Assembly: GCA_037176905.1 (NCBI GenBank)
Contig: JBBBWG010005736.1
Span: 1-27,543, forward strand
Direction of reading: 5' to 3'
Origin: Azolla pinnata
Taxonomy: Eukaryota; Streptophyta; Polypodiopsida; Salviniales; Salviniaceae
Length of the DNA: 27,543 nucleotides
The position numbers were made by a program, and so were the translations under genes. Below the pieces are notes generated by a model. The model worked only from the letters and a program-made list of their open reading frames with translations. It searched no databases and had not been told where the DNA came from. This document shows positions 1-12,600 of the stretch, in pieces (the stretch's first letter is position 1; every line of letters begins with the position of its first letter).

Positions 1-2158
1 GTGGAGGGGCTCATTTTATAGGTCTTCCAATGACCTGCATGTAGCTTCTAGTGACCTGCATGTAGATGCCACATGGTCAGCATTCATCTGCATGGCACGC
101 CATGTGGCCACACGCCACGTGGCGAACATTCACCTAAATTTCATGCACATATGCAATTCTACTTGTTCGAGAACATTACAATATGATTATATACATGATA
201 TGTCGCATTGTATAAGATTTCTCTATCACGTAGTCATGACAAGTTGTGCATACGTGCATGCACATTAGTCATTCTTGCGTGCTTTTCTTATATGAAATGC
301 ACATGAGCTTTGCTTCTATTATATGTGGATGCAATTAGTCTCACTTATGAGAGCTTAGTGCAATGGAAAACTCTGAGTCTAGTAACGTGAAGGTATAGGT
401 TTTAAGTTTTGCCTTGTGCAATAATGTATTGTTTAGATTGCTTTATTATAATAGTAAAAGGCCGTGAGTATAATCCTCACCATGTCACTTCCTTAAATGG
501 GTATTTGTTAGTCTCAACCATTTGTAAAAAATTTAAGTTTTGTGTTTATTGAAGCAGTTGATGCACCCCATTGACTTCTTGCATAAAGCCATGTATTTTT
601 TTAAGATCAACCCCTTGTAAAAATTCCATGTTTTATGCAAGAAGTCAATGTGATATATCAATTTCGTGAATAAAACCATGTGTTTCTACAAAAACAAAGA
701 CATCGTGAAGATTCAGCCCATGAATGTTTTATCATAATCAACTAATATAACCAATCCACTATAATTATAATAATATTATAAATTCTTTGAAAATAATTAG
801 TTGTTTCATTTATAATAAGTGTTTTCTAAGAAATGATGTCGCAAAGCTAAGCTTTAAATTGTTATGATCTCTCTATACATTGAGAATGTCATTATTTGCT
901 AACATCACTAGTGTTTTTAGAAATCTTTAAATTACTCAAGTTTTAAAGTGGTTCTGTAATAATTTTTTCATAAATTATATAAATACATGAACTTTAAAGA
1001 TTTTTACATTGTTAATAAAATATGAAGTATTTAGATATTTTTTTAGTAATCATTGAGAATCTTAAGAGAGAACATGAAATATTACCTATTCTTTATGCAA
1101 ACGTGTTATTTATATTGTTTATGCTGCTGAAACAAAACAAAATATACCTGATACTAAGCAATAAACATATAGTAATACGTGAGGTTATGAGAAAATAATA
1201 GCATTTCTAATTAATCAAAGACTATGGTCACCCACTTTTTATTGATTAACAATCGTAGTATCGTTATGGGCCTAGAACATCAAAACAATAGCTGCTACTA
1301 CAGTTCATTGTTGTGTCACTACTATTTTATCATAAAAGCACTCGTTTGATTCAAACTTTACTTTTCATGTCGACACCAATGATAATGACGACTTGGAGCA
1401 ATCAAGAGAGATTGGGTTAGTCATACCATCTCAAATGAGTTGCGGATTAGAACTTGATTAAGGGAGGTAGAAAGGATCATATGGAGTATACTGTGGAAAG
1501 TGAGTATTGAATAACAATGCACTAAAAAATATGCCATGAATAGTTGGTGCCTATAGGTAATGTAGAAAATAGAATCTTTTATAAAGCCACCTAAAATAAG
1601 GTGGCACAATCGAGGGGCTTAGTTGGCATTTGTGTCCTTCTTTTGTCTTATTGGTATCTTTGTCTATCAAGGCACTTCCGGGTGACTTACAAATGAAATC
1701 GAGGATCTTATTTACTATACAAGAGCCTTCATAGTTTGCGCTCAGAGCTCGCATATACACACACCCTTTCATTGCTCGAACTTTTGTCCAAAACCGAACC
1801 GTTCAATTTCCAGCTGTTGCTCTTAAATTTCCCTTGGATGCTGCTAGAAATTTCGACGAGCTTACATGCATCGCCCTCCAATACGCATTGTGTATATAAC
1901 AATGAATAGCAACGGAAAGCATGGAACCTTGTGTGGACCAGCTACAATCGATGATGGGATGGCAACGAAAAGCATGGCTAGACGAGGAGGATATATATTA
2001 TATATAACATATTACAGACAGACCATCGTAAATAAGGTCATCGGGCTCATTGTGCACTGTTATTAGCTGCATGATCGATCTGTCTAACACGCATTTCTCG
2101 CTTGCATCGGTGGCATCCCGATCAGTCATAAAATGTCAGAAGTGAGCCATGGCTTTGC
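1..2158. other. AT-rich intergenic region, no gene recognised
   Basis: No reading frame here looks coding. All frames are closed by frequent stops and the base composition is strongly AT-rich. The first ~130 bases differ: they hold a 13-base direct repeat (gacctgcatgtag, twice between about 30 and 66) and GC-rich palindromic words such as gccacgtggc around 115-124, which may be the edge of an unidentified mobile element. At about 1570-1790, read on the minus strand, there is a good TATA-like word (ctttataaaag) and a longer open stretch. This could be part of an old LTR, but no terminal repeats could be confirmed. A further TATA-like run lies at 1990-2008. Confidence 0.5.
569..650. repeat. 25-bp inverted repeat (hairpin or MITE remnant)
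   Basis: The left arm at 569-593 (cattgacttcttgcataaag...) and the right arm at about 627-650 (...tttatgcaagaagtcaatg) are reverse complements over about 24 bases with one or two differences. A ~33-base AT-rich spacer separates them. RNA from either strand could fold into a stem of about 24 bp. It could be the core of a small hairpin-type MITE. The identity is inferred from structure only. Confidence 0.6.
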
Positions 2159-2513
2159 GATTGAGATCCAGCAGAGTCCTTTCAGCAGGAAAACACAGAT
2201 TCGGCAATAGGGGAAGCTAGAAAGACCACCACAGACGCAAACGAACAGCAAAAGGAAGTGTTTTTTTAAACGTAAAGAGAACCTTGCTTTCTCTTCTGTG
2301 AGGCGTCCCCGATAAGCCTTGAGGTGTCTGTCGGAAGCGAGGCATGGCCAATGAGGAAGCTATGGTTGAGGTCCAGCAGAGTCCATTCTGAAGGCAAACA
2401 CAGATCAGGAGCAGCAGGCAGCAGAAGAAGCTGGAAAAACTGCAGATGCTGAGGAACAGGAAAAGGAGGTGTTTTTTTTCAACACAAAGAGGAACTTGCT
2501 TTCTCTTCTTTGA
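2159..2513. repeat. Diverged tandem duplication upstream of the receptor gene
   Basis: A segment at about 2159-2300 recurs at about 2364-2513, an offset near 205 bases. Shared blocks in the same order are 'gag(a/g)tccagcagagtcc', 'aaacacagat', 'aagct(a)g(g)aaa', 'aacag(c)aaaaggaggtgttttttt' and 'cttgctttctcttct'. The copies differ by scattered substitutions and small indels, so the duplication is old. The second copy lies in the probable 5' UTR, so the first may be a former 5' UTR displaced upstream. Confidence 0.7.
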
Positions 2514-2631
2514 CCGCGCTCTCTTTGACCGACTCCTTTCCTCCCTCTCTCGCCACTGCCACAGTGTCTGTCTCTGCCTCTGTCTCCGTCCCTGTTTTAG
2601 GGTTTCCTCGCTTCCTCCCCGACGACGATGA
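2446..2631 (+). promoter_or_regulatory. Upstream ORF overlapping the BIR1-like start codon (ATGA)
   Basis: An ATG at 2446 opens a 61-codon frame whose TGA stop occupies 2629-2631, so it overlaps the main ATG (2628-2630) as ATGA. The encoded peptide is rich in Arg, Cys, Leu and Ser and resembles no family I know. If the transcript starts upstream of 2446, ribosomes translating this frame would stop exactly on the main start, a geometry that allows reinitiation or repression. The transcription start is not visible, so activity is inferred. Confidence 0.4.
2597..2605 (+). promoter_or_regulatory. Telo-box-like motif in the 5' leader
   Basis: The word ttagggttt sits about 25 bases before the receptor ATG, in a pyrimidine-rich leader of TCTCTG/CTCC repeats. 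Telo-box motifs and CT-rich leaders are common in 5' regions of highly expressed plant genes. No function can be shown here. Confidence 0.35.
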
Positions 2632-4475
2632 AGAGCTCCCTCTCCTCCCTCTGTGCCCTCCTCACCCTCGCCTTCCTCTCCCTCTGCCGCACTTCCGCCG
2701 AAGACGACTCCCAATGCCTCCGGACGTTCAAGAACTCGGTCGGGGATCCCAGCCGCGCATTGGGCGATTGGAGCTTCAGCAACACGTCCACGGGGGCCAT
2801 CTGCAGGTTCGACGGCGTCACGTGCTGGAACAGCCAAGAGAACAAGGTGTTGGGCCTGAAGCTCTCCAATCTCGGCCTCACTGGCTCGTTCCCATCAGGC
2901 TTGAACAGGTGCGCCTCTATTCAAGCCTTAGATCTCTCCGGCAATGGCTTCACAGGCTCCATCCCCTCGGATATCTGCACGCAAATGCCCTACTTGACGA
3001 CGCTGGACCTTTCCAGCAACCAGTTCGTGGGCCCCATTCCGGAAGGCCTCTCCAACTGCACCTACTTGAACTCGCTCAAGCTGTCGCATAATCAGCTGAA
3101 CGGGACGATACCATATCAAATCGGCCTGCTGCTCAGGCTAACGGTGCTAGATGTGTCCTCCAACGATCTGGTGGGCCAGATACCGTCGAGCTTATCGAAT
3201 CGAACAGCGATCGGGAAAGACGCGTTATCGTCCTCATCGTTTGACGGGAATCCGGGCCTTTGTGGGCCGCCGTTGTCAGACTGCACGAGCTCGTCGAGGA
3301 ATGTGAAGCTGGGGCTGATCATAGGTGCTGCCATAGCTGGAGCGGCAGTTGCCCTGCTCGGCGCCTTGATATGGTGGTGCCTCTTCTCCAAGCACCAGAA
3401 GAAGATCGATGCATACCGCCGCGATGAACACATGTGGGCCAAACGCATTCGTGCGCCGAAGTCCATCCCTGTCTCCATGTTTGAAAAGCCGCTCGTCAAG
3501 CTCCACCTTGCTGACCTCATGGCCGCCACCGATTCGTTCAGCAAAGAAAACATCATCTTCTCTGGGCGCACCGGCACCGTCTACAAAGCTACCCTTCCCG
3601 ATGGCTCGCTGCTCGCCATAAAACGCCTCCAAGCTTCGGTGCAATCCGAGAAGCAGTTCAAGTCGGAGATGAACACGTTAGGGCAATTACGGCATCAGAA
3701 CCTCGTTCCTCTGCTCGGCTATTGCGTAGCCGATGGGGAAAAGCTCCTCGTCTACAAGCACATGGTCCATGGCAGTCTCAGGCAGGCCCTGCATGAGGTA
3801 GCCGATGTAGAGACAAGGCCTGATTGGACTACCAGGCTCAAGATTGCGATCGGAGCAGCTCGTGGCCTCGCGTGGCTACATCACAGTTGCAACCCCAGGG
3901 TCATTCACCGCAGTATCACCGCAGCCAGCATTCTTTTGGACGACGATTATGAAGCTAGAATCACGGATTTCGGCCTTGCTCGATTGATGAATCCAGTCGA
4001 TACCCACATTAGCACTTTTGTGAATGGAGATTTCGGTGATGTAGGATATGTTGCCCCGGAATATGTCCGGACTTTAGTTGCCACCATCAAAGGTGACGTC
4101 TACAGCTTCGGTGTTGTCCTCCTAGAGCTCATCACTGGTCAAAAGGCCATGGATGTCACGGGAGTTAGCGACTTCAAGGGTAATCTTTCAGAGTGGATCT
4201 TACACCTCTCAACCAATAAACGGGTTCATGAGGCCATAGATGCTTCGTTGAAAGGTAAAGGATCTGATGATGAGCTTCTCCAGTTTCTTCAGATAGCATG
4301 CTCTTGTGTTCTTCCAGCCCCTAAAGAGCGGCCGACCATGTATGAAGTTTACCAATTCCTCAGAGCAATAGGCGAGAAGTACAACTTAACGGATGAAAAT
4401 GATGAGCTACCCCTCTGCACTGAGTCTAACGACGAGGATTATGTGAGAAACCTCATAGTTGCGACGGACAAATGA
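2628..4475 (+). CDS. BIR1: LRR receptor-like pseudokinase, BIR1-like
   Basis: This 615-aa intact frame with no intron in the CDS encodes a plasma-membrane LRR-RLK. Residues 1-24 form a signal peptide. The LRR N-cap holds C30, C59 and C66, five LRRs span about 74-194, and a C-cap has C212/C219. A membrane helix spans about 228-253 and the kinase-like domain about 304-583. The family regulates BAK1/SERK co-receptors and restrains immunity and cell death. The wording of the kinase domain (NLVPLLGYCVA, GLAWLHHSCNPR, DTHISTFVNGDFGDVGYVAPEY) matches the Arabidopsis BIR1 (At5g48380) type better than BIR2/BIR3. K332 (AIK), E347, D447-F448-G449 and A476-P477-E478 are present. However, the catalytic loop reads HRSITAAS: Asp, Lys and Asn are replaced by S429, T431 and S434. 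The first glycine of the P-loop is also lost (F311). It is therefore probably a pseudokinase, as this family commonly is. The start is chosen because the signal peptide begins there. GC content is very high at the 5' end and falls towards the 3' end. Confidence 0.93.
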   Translation: MKSSLSSLCALLTLAFLSLCRTSAEDDSQCLRTFKNSVGDPSRALGDWSFSNTSTGAICRFDGVTCWNSQENKVLGLKLSNLGLTGSFPSGLNRCASIQALDLSGNGFTGSIPSDICTQMPYLTTLDLSSNQFVGPIPEGLSNCTYLNSLKLSHNQLNGTIPYQIGLLLRLTVLDVSSNDLVGQIPSSLSNRTAIGKDALSSSSFDGNPGLCGPPLSDCTSSSRNVKLGLIIGAAIAGAAVALLGALIWWCLFSKHQKKIDAYRRDEHMWAKRIRAPKSIPVSMFEKPLVKLHLADLMAATDSFSKENIIFSGRTGTVYKATLPDGSLLAIKRLQASVQSEKQFKSEMNTLGQLRHQNLVPLLGYCVADGEKLLVYKHMVHGSLRQALHEVADVETRPDWTTRLKIAIGAARGLAWLHHSCNPRVIHRSITAASILLDDDYEARITDFGLARLMNPVDTHISTFVNGDFGDVGYVAPEYVRTLVATIKGDVYSFGVVLLELITGQKAMDVTGVSDFKGNLSEWILHLSTNKRVHEAIDASLKGKGSDDELLQFLQIACSCVLPAPKERPTMYEVYQFLRAIGEKYNLTDENDELPLCTESNDEDYVRNLIVATDK

Positions 4476-6642
4476 AAATCAGCTTCTATATCTCGTCCAC
4501 ACATGGTATGGAGTTTGTTGTTCAAATGCCTTGCGTTTCCTTTTAGGAAAAAATTCAGTTGGTTCTATTCCTTGCGTTTCTGGGGAGAGGGTCTATGAGA
4601 ATATTGTAAAGCTGTTTCTTTATTACTAAAGCAGTTGCTGAGCCTGAAATTTCTGCACTGCAACACCAATATTGATGGAGGCTTTGAGCCCTAACCTTAA
4701 AGTTTACAGATTTTGGTGCAGATACAGGCATTACTTTCAGGCCCTGCTCTAGAATATGATACCTCCTCCCACTGCAAATATGCTGGGCAATTTATATACA
4801 ATTTATGCACCGTTTTATGGTTCTATGATGTCTTTGTTTTGCAGTGTTTGCGTCTGCAACATTTGAAGGAACATACAAGTTCGATCATCCATTAATGGAA
4901 CCTCTGATTACATCCTCAAGGATTCACCTTATGTGGTGGGTGGTTGGTATTGAGGGAAGATGAAAATGATGCTCATTCAAATTACCTTGGTAGTTTACTT
5001 GCTATTAGTATTTACAATGACAGTGTCTTCTTCGAATGATACCAGCTGGTGCAATGAGCCAAGATGAGAGGGGTTCATCCAACGGCATGCATAAAGGTCT
5101 CGAATGTATTTTTGTTTGATTGTTGTGTATTGAATATAGCATTTGGTTTCATGTGGCTGTATATTTTGGAACAGCATGGCCCGAATGGGTTTCTTTTGTT
5201 TATGCTGTATAATTCAATCACATCCAGTACACGATTAGGGAGCCATAAATAAATGCCTACAATTATCACTGTTTACTGATGAGTTCTAAGAGGCTGTGTC
5301 ATGCATGGATAATGTGCAGCAAACAGCACAGTATATGTAAATTTTTACCCAGCATGGAATCATTTATGGTAGTGTTGAAATGGAAGTTTACTACCTGTTA
5401 TGCTGCTTACAAAAAGCATTCGTGGGCCCTTCTGATTGTTGTTCCTTCTGATCCTTCTTGAAATAAGACCCTTCCTTATTCCTACTATCCTTGTTTTAAT
5501 AAGATCTTTATTCCTACTGATCCTTGTTGAAATAAGTGTGCGTGCTTGCAATATGATATGGTGTTTCTAAACTAAATCCAGAACCATGATTGCTTGTGGA
5601 GTTTAACCACTGAATGAGTTTGAAGCCTCTGATCTGTTCTCTAAAAACATCAGAAGACACAAGGTCCAAGAAATGCATTATGCACCAAGTAGACCAAGAA
5701 ATGTGGCAGAAGCACAGAATATTGAGACACCAATTATTTGAAGCCTGAAAACTGTGTGATGTAATACACTATCTAGTATTCACAGTAGTAATCAGGGATG
5801 AGTCCAGACTCCAGTAAATTCAATACTAGGAGCTAGAGTGGGTATTTCATGTTGCTATTAGCCTGAGCTAAAATTTTGTCACCCTGTACTTTCTAAAACT
5901 AAATTGAATACGTTCACAGAAGTCAACAAATCAAGTTCCACTATTTAAGAAATTATGCTTCGTGATTCTTTCCTGTGCTTGTCCTACAGCCCTACACTAC
6001 AACCTCTGGATGTGTGTACAAATATCTGGCTTGTTATGGACTCGAAATGAAAAAGAGTTGGCATGAAAAGGTAGCTATTGAAAGCAACCCATGCACTTTA
6101 TTTAAGACCTTACTTGTACTGGCGGTATTAACTTTTAATTCGAATGATGTCAAAATGAATGTTAAATCAACTCAATACTAGAACATAGTAACAATTAACA
6201 GAATAAGTCCGAACTCATGGCCAAAGTTAGGAACACTGTTCACACGTTTTATAGAATAGGTAGATCAAGATGGCAGTGAACGTCAGATTCTTCAAGAGTC
6301 AGGTTTATACACGTCCTCTGATTTTTCAGAGTATACTACTAGACACCAGGTTTAACCAGGTATGTTCAATGTCCAACCGAACCCCTTATTAAATTAATAG
6401 CTAAAAAATTTAGACAGAATAACGTGATATCAATATCCATATCATACATACTGCAATTGATATATGCCATATTAGCTTGATGAAAATTTCTCTTCGAGTC
6501 ATTAGTTTGGGTGAAGCTTTGCTTTTCTGGATGCATATACCAAGTGCCCCAACGTGTCTATGTATACATACCACCATACCTCGCATTGCCTCCTCTGATG
6601 CTTCCAAGATGAATTCCTTCATCTTACACATACCCTCCAATG
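4476..6642. other. Convergent intergenic region with 3' UTRs
   Basis: This holds the 3' flank of the receptor gene (+) and the 3' UTR of the golgin gene (-). Short open frames are not conserved-looking. A possible poly(A) signal aataaa lies at 5248-5253 on the plus strand; nearer weak signals may be used instead. For the minus-strand gene, an AT-rich tract with AATAA-like words lies around 6375-6410. A small degenerate repeat is listed separately. I see no other gene. Confidence 0.5.
5449..5536. repeat. Three-unit degenerate ~35-bp tandem repeat
   Basis: Units begin at 5449, 5486 and 5518. Each follows the pattern t(g)atccttgttgaaataag...ttattcctac, with the last unit partial. It lies in the AT-rich 3' flank of the receptor gene and has no coding signature. 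Confidence 0.6.
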
Positions 6643-9600
6643 CTATCCCTGTCGCCGCAGCAAGGCTTCCATTTTTTCTTTTGACGTGATAGAATCTAAT
6701 ACTTGCTCCTGTATTTCACAATGTCATTCAGTTAATAAGTCCCTAAAATAACATCATTAATTCAAACAAATATCGTTGCAAACCTGAAGCCGGTGCAGCA
6801 AATACAACAGAAAAAGATGTACAAATACCTATATGTGGAAAGAGCATATACTTGTTAGATCAAAAGATAGCAACAATATGCCACTTATATCTGTGCGGAA
6901 ACAATGATAAATTACCAGGTAAAAAAATACCACAAGTCGAGCCAAAGGCCTCCGCCATAAGAATCTACCTGCTGTCACAGATCCCGAATCTAAAAGCTTT
7001 GCTGCCCTCTGCGTGACAGAGTTATTTGGTGATTAAATTGTGCATCAATTTGGAAACCCATTTAGGTTCACTTGTATTAATTAAACAGTGAAGCGTACAT
7101 GCATACCTGTAAGTTCAACTGTATGCTGGTTCCAAAAGGTCGACGTTGTTGCAACCCTAATGATCTTCCAACGTATAATATTAAATTAATAGCAGAATGA
7201 GAAACCTTTCTTGAGTTTATAAAAGCAGAACCTTACTCAAATGTCTGCATGTCACTTTCTTCATCCCAACCAGGTATTGTATGTCGTGCTTTTCGATGCT
7301 TTTCTACTTCCGCCTATAAAAAGTTAGAATAAGTTAATACAGTTTCTTAGAACAGTAAACAGGCTTATCCAACCAAACAAGAGAAAGAGGTAGGCTATGA
7401 GAATCGCATAGCAGTACAGGAAGTAGAGGGAGACAGACCTGTGCTTCCCTCAATCTACTGAGCTCTTTCTCCAGTTGGAAGACTGCTGCAGCCTTTTCAC
7501 TAGCCATTGCTTCAAGTTGTGTTTGTTTCATATACTGGCATGCAAGAATCCAATCAATCCTCCAGTACATAAAAACTCTCTTACAAAGATTTTCTAAGAA
7601 TCGTAAAAGAGCTGCAAAATTTACCAAAACTTCAGTCAGATCTTTAAAGCGTTTTTCAAGCTCTGCATATGCCTGCAGACACAAAAGCCTTATCCTCAGA
7701 CCTGTCTATTCAATTCGAAGTCTTTTGGCAGAAAATTGAAGCATCAAACTCCATATGAACATATAATTAGAAACCTAAAGTTCTCAGATATAAGAACTGC
7801 AGTGTTGATGAATGGTGCAGAGCTATAAGCCCACTCCCATGCTTACAGAAGAGATTAACTTTACAGTCAAAACATGTTTTGAAACAGTTACTTCAGAGTC
7901 TGGTATTGATTTTCGGTTAAAAGGTAGGTATGGAACATACCAAACAGATTACAGCATAGTACAGTGTTAATATCCTTAAAAAATATTCACAGTTTTCTAT
8001 TTTTCGAATGAGGTCAGACTTCATGCGTTTTTCATCACTAGATTAACAAAAGGCTATGTTTATATGAAATTCTCATCACTCACTGTATTCTAATATATCA
8101 TCCTTTAGGTTTAAACATTATGGTGTAAGAAGGTAAACATGTCAGATAATATTTTAATACTCAACATCAGTTTAAGACAGGCATGCTTTATTCTTCTTGT
8201 ACAGCTTTGATTTAAGAAGCAGGAAAAACGCTTGCACATGTCATGATAACATGGAAGCGCTCTAAAGAATGGAAGGACAATGCGAATGCATAAAGATTTC
8301 GAGCATGAAATGGAAGCGTTTTGATTTAAAGCAACTCATGTGGAATGCCAAACCTATTATGTTATCAATTTTACACACCCGTCACTCGGAGATTTTCTAC
8401 ACAACTACATCACTTCCATCTTCAAATTCAATAAACATGCAATTACTTTGGCCTTATGATGATTGAGTACCATACCTTGAGTTGCATTTCATTTAAAACA
8501 ACCCAAAATGAAAATATTGTGTAATCATGTATCCATGGATCCCATACTTAGCCTTTGGCCTTACGATGATGGAATCTGATACTTTGAGTTGAATTTTGAA
8601 CATGAAATAGAAGCATTTTGATATAAACAACCCCAAAATGGAGATACTGTGTAAACATGTTATTGTGGATTTCTGTCTGTGTAGATGACATATATAGAGT
8701 TACTGCACAGCCCTCACAACCTGATTGTCTGCACAAGCCTCATGTCTCCTTCTTTGTTCATCACTTTCATCTTCAAATTAAACAAATATGCGATTTTCCT
8801 TTGGCCTTATAATGATCAGAGTACCAGACCTTTGAATCAGATTCAAGAGTTATAAAAGTCATTATTTTGTTCACACGATTTTGGTACATCATGTTCCTAG
8901 TTAAATTCGGAAATACGATTCTGTATAATTGATATGTTTGTTCTTGTTGTTTCTTTTCACAATTTTTGGAACAGCATCAATTTTTGAAACCTTGAATTTG
9001 TGAAAACAATTACAAAATTACCAGTCTATGAATATTACTAACCATGAAGAAGTGTTTTACAGAATCTAATAGGGCCCCCATCAATTAAACGCTACTTGAT
9101 CATAGCTATTACCATCCTAGAAATATTGCAGTGACGTATACAATTTCATACAGAAATGTGTAAATGCAGGTCATTAGGACAACTGCCAGGAGATTCCCAA
9201 ATATTCTAGACGATGATTTCGCAGGTAGCATGCTCTTCCTCTGAGAGATGTGAACTTTAACTGAATATGAGGTCAAAATGATTGCCTTAGCAATAAAAAA
9301 GAAAAGAAAAAAGATGGAACTACCCATGGGAATCACCTACAATACGTCCCAGGATAAATACAAGAGTCCTTATAACTACAATGCATCCAACTTCTTTCAT
9401 AAATTTTCCTAATTTCAACTTCAGTGCATGAGCAAAATGTAAGAAGTTTTGTTCTCACTAGCTTTGTGAATGTACTTTCCAAATTCCCTCAAAACAAAAA
9501 GCACATTTCAATATCTCATTAAGATCTTTTAAGCACATAACCCAATTACCTGTGCTGAAACTTCATCAGCATCGCGCTTCAAAGCAGCCAGATCCACTCT

Positions 9601-12600
9601 AAGCTTCTGGTTTTCTGCCTACAAAGGCAGAGATTGTATATGTAGCTTCATGAGACTAACCATGAACACATTAAGAGATAACTCAAGCTAACACAGCATA
9701 TAATACCTCTAAAGCTAAGACCCTCCCTTCTGCTGCTTTTTGAGCTAGACGTGCTTTATCAGCATCCTCTCGCCATGCTTGAATCTACACAGGGAAATGA
9801 TCTTTATATATAAACAAATTCCATTTCCCCGCAACTTAGAATAACTAAGATTGAAGTATACCTGCAAGGTCTGAGTTGCCTCATCTGCAGATTTCTTTAG
9901 CTCCCGTCTTAGCTTTTTCTCCATCTCCAGTAGCTCCTGAGTCAAACTTGCGCAATCTACCTAGAGCATGTAAATATTGTTATGGAAAGAAGTGCTTAGA
10001 CCGATTGCTGCTATTATGTTGTGAATATGGAATGAGTAAACCACAAGAGATTAGCTCACAACAAGCTTACTTCCAATATGGACATTTTCTGCTCAAGATC
10101 GGTTGCCCTCTGAGTTCGTTCATCAACTATTCTCTGAAATGCAAGAAATAATAGTTAAAAATTTATGCAAACCATATAAGCAGAAAATAATAAAGAAAAA
10201 AAAAGATCACCATATATTTAAAAGAGCTCAAAAACAAATCAGAGCTGTCATCTGATTCTAGAAAATGGGATGATATATGTATGCTTCATGCAAATCCATT
10301 AGACACATATTTTATGATATAATGCTCATGGTAATTTTGTAAAAGGAGTCATCCATCTATTATTATATTTTATTTGGACAAACACAAACAAAACATTCCT
10401 TTCATGTGTATACATCTGAAGCCAAGATAAATGTCTACACAAATTAGATGATGGCACACATGTGAATTAATAGAAGTACTATAATTAGAGCTGCATTGAT
10501 ATAGCTAGTACAAAATATTTCATCATTCCAAAGAATTCTTCACACAAATATTCACCCATCCTAATCCTACAGGGTCACTCATCATTCCACCGTTTAATTG
10601 CTGTTAAATACTGCTGTTGTAGTTTTACAAGCTGCAATTCCTAAACACAATATAGTCGATAAATCACCCTAGTTCCTTCCAATGAAACTGGACACAATAA
10701 TGATCAGTTACACATAAATATACATAAGGCAATTCTATAAAATCACTGATTAGCTTCTTATGCTACTCCATTCAATCCTTGAATGGTTCATATTACAGAA
10801 AATTTATTGAGGACTTGACCTGCATTTTGGACAAAGATGCTGTCACGTCAGCCACACACTGTTCCAATTCTGCCTCTCTCTGTGCAGCAGCCTGCCCATG
10901 ATAATCAACTTAGTTATGACTAAAAACCATATCAGAAAAATCAAGGGACCTCAGACTTTAAACAGAATTACACGAAATGAACATTTTATAGCTTGTTTTA
11001 CAATTTAAATTCCAAACGCTTAAGATGGAAAATAAAGTCTTGTATATTAGCAAAACTAGATATAAAATATGACTAGATCTCGAACACACAGAAAATCACC
11101 TTACGAGTTGCAACATGTGAGAGGTGTTCTTCTTCTGCCCTATTCTCAGCAGCATCTAATGCTTCCTTTAATGTCTGAATTAAGTAAAAGTTAAGCCATA
11201 CTGTATAATTGATAACACATCACAGTTCTAAAACGTTAACATAGATTTGTTACAGACCTGTATCATACCATTTTCACTTATGTCTCGACTCCTCATAATG
11301 GCTTCTAATTCAGCCTAGCATCATTTGATCCATAGATGAGAAACAATCGATGAAAGCTTCATAACATATTCTCAGGTTTCTTGCACTAAAGTAAACTATG
11401 AATGTAGATTAGTTTTGTCCAAGACCTGCAATGCTGCTAGCTTTCCTTCTGCCACAGCTACTTGTTTTCTGAAATTTTCTGATGAGTTTGTCAGAGCTTC
11501 TATTTCTGCATTTTTAGAAGTTAAGGCATACGACATCTGAGACTCCACCAAGTTCACATCCGCTCTAACCGACTGAAGTTCTAATTGAAGTTCTTTTAAT
11601 TTGAGTTTTTTGGCAGCGTTTTCCTCTCGCTGTAGCTCAAAAATTTTGGCATAAGCACACTTTAGTGGAAACCTTTAGCGTAAACACGTTTTAGGGAACC
11701 ATTAGTATAAACACATTTAACCGACCTCGTTCTGGAGAAGCTGTTCTAATTGCGTATTTTCAGATTTGTATTCTTGCAGCCGTGATGAAAGCCCTGCACA
11801 TACCTGCATCCAAATGCTTTTATAGTTGTACTTAGGTACTCAGATATTTTACTCAGTCATATGTTTCACAGGGGCAACACCGAAAGTATATTAAAGTAAC
11901 ATCTGCTATATGAGGACATCATCCAAATGTAGATGTAAAATTTTCAAGAGCTTATAAAAGGAAGTGAAAAGAATGACTAAAAGTTAGAACAATACAAGGA
12001 CTATCCAAACAACAAGGAGAATAAAAGAAAGAAAGAAAAAGAAAAAGAAAATTATATTAAATCTTTTAAGAGCCTAAAATGAACTATAAGACTGAACAAG
12101 AAATACATCATCAATCATTCTATATCCTTTGATGCTTTGAAATAATTGCCTTTATTTCTCGAAAATACAGGTAAAGAGGCTTTGCTCCGTTTGCTCATGG
12201 CCTATGTGCTCAACACATTCCGATAGCTTGATTGATGCTGACCCCCTTTGATTGTCCTCAAGGTGCCTCTACTGTTATATTCCTTGGTTGAGCTGTGGCA
12301 TGAGGAAGTGTCACCAAATTAAAGAAATTTATGATTGTTCATTGTGGACTTGTTAATGTGGTTGCATTGTTTTTCCTGTATCTCTTGAGTTCTTGAAAGA
12401 ATAATTCCAATCCATGCTGGTCTTTGTATCCCATTATCTTGGGTAATGAGCCAAAAGAATTTTTTAAGAGATAGTGTAATGGCCTACTATTTTATAGAAT
12501 ATAAAATAATGACACACATGATGTTCTTCCATTTCCACTCCCCCATGACATAGTTGACATATTCTTTCTTCCAATGGTTTGCGTGTATACCTTCCTCTCT

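Noticed and set aside
2217-3644. Long minus-strand and alternative plus-strand frames over the receptor gene
   Set aside because: They are shadows of the GC-rich receptor coding sequence. Only the 2628-4475 frame shows protein domains.
7334-7684. Single 116-codon minus-strand gene
   Set aside because: It is two golgin exons (7439-7534 and 7625-7672) read through the introns between and beside them.
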